Positions 1-4,040 of a DNA stretch of 8,397 bases are shown piece after piece; within the stretch, counting starts at the first letter, position 1, and every line of letters begins with the position of its first letter. Origin of the DNA: CAZGWJ01 sp964529445. GTDB taxonomy: Bacteria; Oederibacteriota; Muellerivitia; Muellerivitales; Muellerivitaceae. Location of the stretch: positions 1 to 8,397 of the forward strand of contig CAZGWJ010000105.1 of assembly GCA_964529445.1 (NCBI GenBank), given 5' to 3'. The translations under genes and the position numbers were made by a program. The notes beneath the pieces are model-generated. The model ran no database searches, was not told the DNA's origin, and worked only from the letters and a program-made list of their open reading frames with translations.

Positions 1-1
1 G

Positions 2-514
2 CTCTCCCCTTGGGGCATTTCCCGCCGACTCGGCCTTGAGCCAACGAATCCAGCGGAGGCGTCCCGCGATGTCCTGCGGAATGCAGCCGGTCTTCGGACG
101 CGGGGGCTTCGTGAAGCCCGGGAACTGCCCGGGACGGAGTTCACGGTGCGCGTCTATCCGGCCAACTACGCCCGACCTCATGTCCAGGGCGGCCGGCTTC
201 TTTTGGAGGCGGGCGACCTCTACGGGGCCATGGCCCATTACCGTCGGGCCTTCGAGTTGTATCCGGGCCAGGCCGGCATATACCTGAACCTGGCGGCCCA
301 TTACCTGGAACGCGGTTATCCCGAGATGGCGCGGGTTTTCCTGAGGAGGGAAATCAGGGTTTCTTCCGGTTCGGCGGACGTCCTGCGCTTGATGGGCGAG
401 TGCGGGACGCCTTCGGGACGAAGCGCGGAGGAGTATCGCGAACTGGGAAGGCGTTACGCCCGGGAAGGCCATCCGGAACTGGCCGAAGCGGCCGCCGAGG
501 CGGCCGGGGAATGA
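2..514 (+). CDS. TPR-repeat protein, C-terminal part (5' end outside window)
   Basis: The frame is open from the first full codon of the window to TGA at 512-514 (170 codons), so the gene very probably begins upstream. Visible residues about 60-90 (GRLLLEAGDLYGAMAHYRRA, then FELYP) and 91-125 (IYLNLAAHYLERG, then PEMARVFLRR) have the paired-helix pattern of tetratricopeptide repeats: small residues at fixed positions, G/A-Y in the first helix and A..FYRR-like residues in the second. Residues 143-170 (YRELGRRYAREGHPELAEAA) look like a last, weaker repeat. TPR units mediate protein-protein contacts. In proteins of this kind they often form the C-terminal tail of a larger envelope or secretion protein, but the partner domain is not visible here. 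An internal GTG at 146 has GGAG at 136-139 six bases upstream, so a short 122-residue protein starting there is possible. I prefer the longer reading because the upstream codons look coding. The LapA-like gene follows after 79 bp. Confidence 0.65.
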   Translation, partial: LSPWGISRRLGLEPTNPAEASRDVLRNAAGLRTRGLREARELPGTEFTVRVYPANYARPHVQGGRLLLEAGDLYGAMAHYRRAFELYPGQAGIYLNLAAHYLERGYPEMARVFLRREIRVSSGSADVLRLMGECGTPSGRSAEEYRELGRRYAREGHPELAEAAAEAAGE

Positions 515-545
515 GCCGGATTGCAGGGGATCCGGGGCGTCGTTG

Positions 546-574
546 TGGATTCAGGGGTGTCGTGGAACGATAAT
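546..574 (+). promoter_or_regulatory. Weak candidate promoter for the LapA-domain gene
   Basis: GATAAT at 569-574 matches five of six positions of the sigma-70 -10 box. TGGATT at 546-551, 17 bases upstream, is a poor -35 (three of six). It lies 20 bp before the start codon of the LapA-like gene. The gene could equally be transcribed from the upstream TPR gene. This is pattern matching only. Confidence 0.25.
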
Positions 575-593
575 GGGATTCGGAGGTGGAAAC

Positions 594-824
594 ATGGCTT
601 ACTTGATCACGGCCGGGTTCCTGGTCCTGGTGGCGGTCCTTTTCGCAATGCAGAACATGGAGCCGGTCTATGTGAAATTCCTTTTCTGGAACCTGCAGGC
701 GCCCCTGGCCGTCGCATTGGTGGTGGCCTTTCTCCTGGGGGTGGGCGCCGCCGGGTTGGCCCTCCTGGCGGGGAAGATGAGAAGCCGGAAAGCCGCACCG
801 AAGGGCCCTTCCGATGCCGCTTGA
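594..824 (+). CDS. Small inner-membrane protein, LapA domain (DUF1049)
   Basis: This 76-residue protein has two membrane segments, residues 3-18 (ITAGFLVLVAVLFAMQN) and about 36-59 (APLAVALVVAFLLGVGAAGL). Between them are the family's NMEPVYVKFLFWNLQ loop (residues 21-35) and after them a basic cytoplasmic tail (KMRSRKAAPK). This arrangement, with 'QN..PV.V.F..W....PL....' between two helices, is typical of the LapA/YciS (DUF1049) family. In enterobacteria that family acts in the inner membrane with the TPR protein LapB to control lipopolysaccharide synthesis by regulating LpxC turnover. The ATG at 594 is chosen because GGAGGTGG at 582-589 is well placed. The in-frame start at 543 would add a non-conserved polar stretch before the first helix. 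A TPR gene lies directly upstream, but I cannot show it is LapB-like (no rubredoxin-type Cys pairs are visible in the part seen). Many bacteria carry several DUF1049 proteins of unknown role. Confidence 0.8.
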   Translation: MAYLITAGFLVLVAVLFAMQNMEPVYVKFLFWNLQAPLAVALVVAFLLGVGAAGLALLAGKMRSRKAAPKGPSDAA

Positions 825-873
825 GGCCGGGATCTTGATTTTCCGGTCCGATCGCGATTAGTTTTCAAGGGAC

Positions 874-880
874 AGGGAGG
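874..880 (+). promoter_or_regulatory. Ribosome-binding site that decides a TTG start
   Basis: AGGGAGG lies six bases before TTG at 887-889. There is no ATG or GTG better placed in this frame before the hydrophobic segment. The next Met (residue 18) falls inside the hydrophobic core, so TTG is the best start. Confidence 0.6.
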
Positions 881-886
881 TTCCGG

Positions 887-1207
887 TTGGCATCCATCGT
901 TCGCATCATCCTGATCACGGGCCTTTTGACGGTCCTCATGCCTTGCGCCTGCGACGAGTTCTCGCGCTGGACGGGCGTCGCCTGTCACGAGAGCGAAAAC
1001 GGGTGTTGCGGCGGGGCCGACCTGCACCTTCATGCCTCGATGGACCAGAAGGCCGTACCGGGACCATCGGTCCAGGTCCTTCCTCCCGTGGTTATGGCGA
1101 GAGCCGATCTGTTCAAGTCGAGCGAGGTAGCGACCGGTCCGGTCCTGCCGGACGTGGTCCTGCGTTCCAAATCCCCTCCTGGTTATAGTCCTCCCCTGCG
1201 CATCTGA
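887..1207 (+). CDS. Short exported Cys/His-containing protein, function unknown
   Basis: I do not recognise a named family. The 106-residue product begins with a short basic/hydrophobic leader (VRIILITGLLTVLM, residues 5-18) that looks like a signal peptide. Five cysteines and three histidines are concentrated just after it: C20, C22, C33, H34, C40, C41, H47, H49 (PCACDEF, ACHES, GCCGGADLHLHA). The second half has no cysteine and is rich in Pro and Val, ending RSKSPPGYSPPLRI. The leader lacks a proper lipobox (LMPC rather than L-[AS]-[GA]-C), so lipoprotein sorting is doubtful. The Cys/His cluster suggests metal or haem binding, or a disulfide-bonded head, but none is proven. Short proteins with a similar Pro-rich C-terminus occur, as I recall, beside metal-efflux genes. 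The metallothionein-like gene 92 bp downstream on the same strand supports a metal-related role by context only. Start: TTG at 887 with a good Shine-Dalgarno. Confidence 0.6.
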   Translation: MASIVRIILITGLLTVLMPCACDEFSRWTGVACHESENGCCGGADLHLHASMDQKAVPGPSVQVLPPVVMARADLFKSSEVATGPVLPDVVLRSKSPPGYSPPLRI

Positions 1208-1299
1208 TCCCAAGGACCTTGGAAGTCCCTTCCGGCCGACCGGCCGTTCGGACGAGCACGGCCGCATGAATCCATCATTCCAGACCCAAGGAGAAGACC

Positions 1300-1650
1300 A
1301 TGAAAAAGATACTCATCACCCTGTTGGCCCTGGTGTTCACCCTCGCCTCGGCCGCCGGGATCGTGTACGCGAAAGGTGCCTGTTGCGTCCAGAAGCAATT
1401 CAAGGGGTGCCAGATGGACAAGGATTGCACCTGCAAGGATTGCAAGACCACTTGCGGGAAGGACGGGCAATGCACGTCGAAGGACTGCAAGTGCAAGTGT
1501 TGCCGGAGCGGTTCGGCGGCCTGCATGAAGGACGGAAAGTGTGTCTGCAAGGATTGCGGCGAGGCCTGCTGCAAGAAGGGCACGTGCAGTGCCAAGAAGT
1601 GCACGTGTGATACCTGCAAGAAGGCCGTAAAAGCGAAGAAGGGAGTCTAG
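1300..1650 (+). CDS. Exported cysteine-rich, metallothionein-like protein
   Basis: The 116-residue product starts with a clear Sec signal peptide (MKK, a hydrophobic core, probable cleavage after VYA at residue 24). The mature part carries 22 cysteines: positions 28, 29, 37, 43, 45, 48, 52, 58, 63, 65, 67, 68, 75, 81, 83, 86, 90, 91, 96, 101, 103 and 106. It is very rich in Lys, has no His or Trp, and has almost no hydrophobic core. Imperfect internal repeats of the form C-x-C-K-D-C or S-K-D-C are visible (CTCKDC, CTSKDC, CVCKDC, CTCDTC), alternating with C-C pairs and G-K-x-x-C turns. This composition points to thiolate clusters binding soft metals (Cu, Zn, Cd) outside the cytoplasm. A disulfide-rich structural protein is the alternative. 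It is not one of the classical SmtA/BmtA families I can recall, which are cytoplasmic and shorter. Start: ATG 1300 with AAGGAG at 1288-1293, six bases away. A strong terminator follows the stop, so it closes the transcription unit. Confidence 0.8.
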   Translation: MKKILITLLALVFTLASAAGIVYAKGACCVQKQFKGCQMDKDCTCKDCKTTCGKDGQCTSKDCKCKCCRSGSAACMKDGKCVCKDCGEACCKKGTCSAKKCTCDTCKKAVKAKKGV

Positions 1651-1666
1651 TCGGAAGGTCGTTCGA

Positions 1667-1701
1667 CGCCCGGCTCCCTGTGGGGCCGGGCGCTTCTTTT
1701 T
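1667..1701 (+). terminator. Rho-independent terminator after the Cys-rich gene
   Basis: CGCCCGGC (1667-1674) pairs perfectly with GCCGGGCG (1685-1692). The loop is TCCCTGTGGG, whose CCC/GGG may extend the stem past a bulge. The T-rich run CTTCTTTTT (1693-1701) follows directly. It starts 17 bp after the stop codon at 1648-1650. No T-run exists on the other side, so it should work only for the plus-strand block, not for the convergent minus-strand operon ending at 1730. Confidence 0.88.
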
Positions 1702-1729
1702 CAGGACCCATCGGACGTTGGAAGGCGGG

Positions 1730-3001
1730 TCAACGCTTCCGGCCGATCAGGATCGCATCCTGAAGGCCCGCGTGCATGCGCACGCGGGTTTCGGCGCCTT
1801 CCGCGAGGGCCTCGGTCCGGACTGTTCGGCGGTCCGGGAAGAGGACCCATTGCATGCGATAGTCCTTCGATCGCACCGCGAGACGCAGTTCGGCGTTGAA
1901 CGGGACATAGATGACCATGAGCCGGCCGTCCTTGCTTGCGGCGGCCCGGATGCCGGGCTTCGGGTCCCGCAGGATTCCCTGCGCCGGTACGAGGTCCTGC
2001 ATCCCGGGTTTTTCGAGGAAGGACTTGAGGAAGGCGGTGGACTTCACACCGGGAAAGCGCAGGGCTTCCCGCCAGGGATAGGGGGTGTCCGAGAAGGCCG
2101 TCCCGGGGAAGGGAAGACCCGGCTTGTGCCATCCCCAGACGCCGTGAGCGCCGTAGGCCACGCCGGCCCTGGCCCCGGCGAGGACGCTCGACCAGGCGGC
2201 CCGCCTCACGTCGAAGTCGCGGTATCGTCCGTATTTCCCGTGACCCCACCCATGGCCCTCGTAGCAGGGCTCCCCGTTCACGACGGGTTTCTTCACCGGC
2301 ATTCCCGCCAGCTTCTCCGCGTTCTCCCAGCAGAACCGCATGGCCGTGTCCACGGTGTGTCCGGATTGATACATATAGAAGTCGATATTGCGCATCAGGT
2401 CCCGAGTGTATTCCTGCATCGGGGAGGTGTGCATCGTGGCGAGGGCTTTCGGGTCCGTGGCCTTCAGGGCTTTCAACGCGGCACGGTAATGGCGAAGAGC
2501 GCGGGGGGAGTCGAGGTTCGTGTCGCCGCTCACCATGTACAGGGGCGAGAAACGGGCGAAGCGTTTGGCGGCGTGGGTGACATAACCGGCGACGTCCCCC
2601 AGGGGCATCAGGGGATTGGCCTTGTGCTTGGCGGCCCAGGTGCCCGGGACGTAGTTGCACCAGAGGAGCGCCAGGCAGGGCTTGAAGCCCCGACGGACCG
2701 CGGCTTCCAGGATCTTTTCGGCATGGTCGAAGTAGGCGGGGTTCGGGCGCGAAAAATCAAAACGGCGGTCCCTCCGGAGGAAGGGCGGGATGCCATGACC
2801 CGGTTCGGATCGGTCCCATTGCGGAAGCACGTTGATCTGGAGGGCGTTGAATCCCTGGCGCTTTCGGGTCCCCAGGTACTCGTCCCATTCACGAAGGGTG
2901 GGGGAGGTGAAGGCGCTCCAGATCGTGTCGGCCAGGTAGAACCAGGGTTTGCCGTCCAGGAGGAACCGGTCCTTCGCGGGTGCGATGGTGATGCGGTTCA
3001 T
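1730..3001 (-). CDS. DUF4038 (apiosidase-like, GH140-related) glycoside hydrolase
   Basis: The 423-residue protein has a TIM-barrel DUF4038 domain (about residues 10-330) and a C-terminal beta-sandwich (about 340-423, AAASKDGRLMVIYVPFNAEL) of the type often labelled 'putative collagen-binding' that usually follows DUF4038. Diagnostic stretches are FLLDGKPWFYLADTIW (13-28), LGTRKRQGFNALQINVL (43-59), YMVSGDTN (155-162) and VVNGEPCYEGHG (240-251), then AYGAHGVWGW (282-291). By analogy with the GH140 apiosidase, D160 and E244 are the likely catalytic acid and nucleophile; this is inferred from motif position. No signal peptide is seen, so the enzyme is probably cytoplasmic and acts on small glycosides. 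The substrate is unknown: the DUF4038 family includes beta-apiosidase but is broad. Start: ATG with minus-strand AAAGGA (3008-3013) six bases upstream. It is the second gene after the nucleoside hydrolase, 52 bp away, with a palindromic repeat in the gap. A long open frame on the opposite strand here is a GC-rich shadow. Confidence 0.85.
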   Translation of the reverse strand: MNRITIAPAKDRFLLDGKPWFYLADTIWSAFTSPTLREWDEYLGTRKRQGFNALQINVLPQWDRSEPGHGIPPFLRRDRRFDFSRPNPAYFDHAEKILEAAVRRGFKPCLALLWCNYVPGTWAAKHKANPLMPLGDVAGYVTHAAKRFARFSPLYMVSGDTNLDSPRALRHYRAALKALKATDPKALATMHTSPMQEYTRDLMRNIDFYMYQSGHTVDTAMRFCWENAEKLAGMPVKKPVVNGEPCYEGHGWGHGKYGRYRDFDVRRAAWSSVLAGARAGVAYGAHGVWGWHKPGLPFPGTAFSDTPYPWREALRFPGVKSTAFLKSFLEKPGMQDLVPAQGILRDPKPGIRAAASKDGRLMVIYVPFNAELRLAVRSKDYRMQWVLFPDRRTVRTEALAEGAETRVRMHAGLQDAILIGRKR

Positions 3002-3011
3002 AGAGGGTCCT

Positions 3012-3051
3012 TTTCTCCCTCTCCACTAGCGGGAGAGGGTAGGGTGAGGGG
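3012..3051. repeat. Copy of the widespread CCCTCTCCC...GGGAGAGGG palindromic repeat
   Basis: CCCTCTCC (3017-3024) and GGAGAGGG (3032-3039) form an 8-bp stem around ACTAGCG. The plus-strand right side continues TAGGGTGAGGGGG. Read on the minus strand this is CCCTCACCCTACCCTCTCCC followed by GCTAG and the second arm. I recognise this element from many unrelated bacterial genomes; when a frame crosses it, the translation reads like 'PLTLPSPASGEGE' or 'SPLAGEGRVRG', as happens here. It fills almost the whole gap between the nucleoside hydrolase stop (3054-3056) and the Shine-Dalgarno of the DUF4038 gene. It could form a hairpin in the bicistronic mRNA. Its mode of spread (REP-like or otherwise) is not visible. 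Confidence 0.8.
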
Positions 3052-3053
3052 GA

Positions 3054-3938
3054 TCACTCCAGTACCCTGAAATAGTGCTCCAGGAAACGGTCCTTTTCCA
3101 CGCTCCAGGCCACCTCGTGGGGACCTTTCGGATCGTCCGGCGAGAACCACGTCGCGCCCTGAGACCCCTCCCTTTCCAGTTCCACCGTGATGCGGCCCCT
3201 CGAGAGTCCGCAAAGGGTGGGTTCGAAGATCAGGGCCGCGGCCAGGGGGTCGTGGAACGTGACCGTGGCGTTGTCCTTCAACCACACCCGGGTGAAGTCG
3301 GCCACGGGCCCCAGGAGACGGCGCTTCCCGCATTCGTCGAGGAACTTCGTTCCGTCCATCACCACCTGCGTGGTCACATCGAGGCCGACCGAGAGGAGAC
3401 GGGGAACGGGGGCCCGATAGACGATATCGGCGGCCTCGGGGTCAAGTTGGACGTTCCACTCCATATGGGTGCCCCTGGAACAGGCGTCCGTGAAGGCGCC
3501 AGCCATGAGGACGAGGGACTTCAACAGTCGGGGAATCTCCGGGCTTCGGGTGAAGAGTACGGCGATGTTCGTCAAGGGACCGATCGCCAGGAGAGTGACC
3601 TCGCCCGGTCGGGATCGGATGACGTCCCGGAGGAAATCGACCGCCGTGCCGGGGGCGAAGCCCGTCGAGTGGGTCCAGCGGGACAGGCCTTCGGCCTGGG
3701 GGCATTGGGTCTGTCGTGGAACGGCTTTGAGCGGTGACTCCATGCCCGAATGGATGGGCACCTTGCGTCCCGCGAGTTCGCAGAGCGCGCTGGCCATCCG
3801 ACAGCGTTTTTCGGCCTCGCCCGTGACCGTGGTGATCCCGAGAAGTTCGCAATCGGGATGCGCCAGCAGGTAGGCCAGCGCCATCGCGTCGTCGATATCG
3901 GATCCGATGTCGGTGTCCAATAGGATGGGTGCGACCAC
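3054..3938 (-). CDS. Nucleoside hydrolase (inosine/uridine-preferring family)
   Basis: The 294-residue protein is a full-length IUNH-family hydrolase, which cleaves the N-glycosidic bond of ribonucleosides to base plus ribose using a bound Ca2+. The N-terminal LLDTDIGSDIDDAMAL holds the calcium and catalytic aspartates (D8, D10, D16, D17). LLAIGPLTN (116-124) is the family's second signature, EWNVQLDPEAA (160-170, N162) the ribose-binding part, and FHDPLAAA (228-235) carries H229 and the calcium ligand D230. Position 41 after TTVTG is Glu where classical members have Asn; this side of the family is variable there and I do not take it as a defect. There is no signal peptide, so it is cytoplasmic. 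The start is GTG at 3938-3936, with GGAGGTCC on the minus strand (3942-3949) correctly spaced. It is the first gene of a two-gene unit with the DUF4038 hydrolase and is divergent from the AraC regulator. Base specificity cannot be read from the sequence; a non-nucleoside furanoside is an alternative substrate. Confidence 0.92.
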   Translation of the reverse strand: MVAPILLDTDIGSDIDDAMALAYLLAHPDCELLGITTVTGEAEKRCRMASALCELAGRKVPIHSGMESPLKAVPRQTQCPQAEGLSRWTHSTGFAPGTAVDFLRDVIRSRPGEVTLLAIGPLTNIAVLFTRSPEIPRLLKSLVLMAGAFTDACSRGTHMEWNVQLDPEAADIVYRAPVPRLLSVGLDVTTQVVMDGTKFLDECGKRRLLGPVADFTRVWLKDNATVTFHDPLAAALIFEPTLCGLSRGRITVELEREGSQGATWFSPDDPKGPHEVAWSVEKDRFLEHYFRVLE

Positions 3939-3967
3939 GAGGGACCTCCGGGACGGGTTGGGCGCAA

Positions 3968-3997
3968 ATTATATGGAGGTCGCTCCGCTTACAGCAA
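3968..3997 (-). promoter_or_regulatory. Candidate promoter of the nucleoside hydrolase-DUF4038 unit
   Basis: The minus strand has a perfect TATAAT (plus-strand 3968-3973). An 18-bp spacer separates it from TTGCTG (3992-3997), which matches TTGACA at three of six positions. Predicted transcription would start near 3961, giving a leader of about 22 bases that includes the Shine-Dalgarno. The weak -35 suggests an activator, and an AraC-type gene is encoded next door. Confidence 0.45.
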
Positions 3998-4019
3998 CTT
4001 CCATTTGAAGGCGACTTCC
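3994..4019 (+). repeat. Direct repeat GCAACTTCC / GCGACTTCC, possible operator
   Basis: Two 9-bp copies with one mismatch lie at 3994-4002 and 4011-4019, a 17-bp period. The first overlaps the presumed -35 of the minus-strand promoter. The pair brackets the -35 of the plus-strand promoter (4005-4010). AraC-family proteins commonly bind tandem direct half-sites next to or over the -35, so this is a reasonable operator candidate. Short repeats of this size can arise by chance. Confidence 0.3.
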
Positions 4020-4040
4020 CGGACGGCCATAATGTCGCCA
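4005..4040 (+). promoter_or_regulatory. Candidate promoter of the AraC-type gene, giving a leaderless mRNA
   Basis: TTGAAG (4005-4010, four of six), a 17-bp spacer, then CATAAT (4028-4033, five of six). The usual start point seven bases downstream is position 4040, the A of the preferred ATG. No Shine-Dalgarno precedes that ATG, which agrees with a leaderless transcript. Confidence 0.42.

Noticed and set aside
1210..1246. Small dyads between the two Cys-rich genes: CCAAGG-A-CCTTGG (1210-1222) and repeated CCGGCCG (1232-1246).
   Set aside because: Short, GC-rich and without a T-run, so not an intrinsic terminator. No promoter box accompanies them. Chance is likely in DNA of this composition.
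1275..1619. A minus-strand frame rich in His, Gln and Ser opposite the Cys-rich gene.
   Set aside because: It is the antisense image of TGC/AAG codons (Cys and Lys). The plus frame has a signal peptide, a Shine-Dalgarno and a terminator.
1500..1620. Repeated TGCAAG-type units that look like a tandem DNA repeat.
   Set aside because: They follow from Cys-Lys-Asp-Cys codon repetition in the Cys-rich protein and are irregularly spaced. They are neither a CRISPR array nor an independent DNA repeat.
1718..3070. A long (450-codon) open frame on the plus strand opposite the DUF4038 gene.
   Set aside because: It lies antisense to a clear glycoside hydrolase, has no family motif, and its composition is that of a GC-rich shadow frame. 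Its end only reads through the palindromic repeat.
3929..4039. The longer start of the AraC protein (37 extra residues from ATG 3929).
   Set aside because: It would overlap the start of the divergent nucleoside hydrolase and span both promoters. The extra residues do not look like protein sequence, and ATG 4040 fits the promoter spacing.
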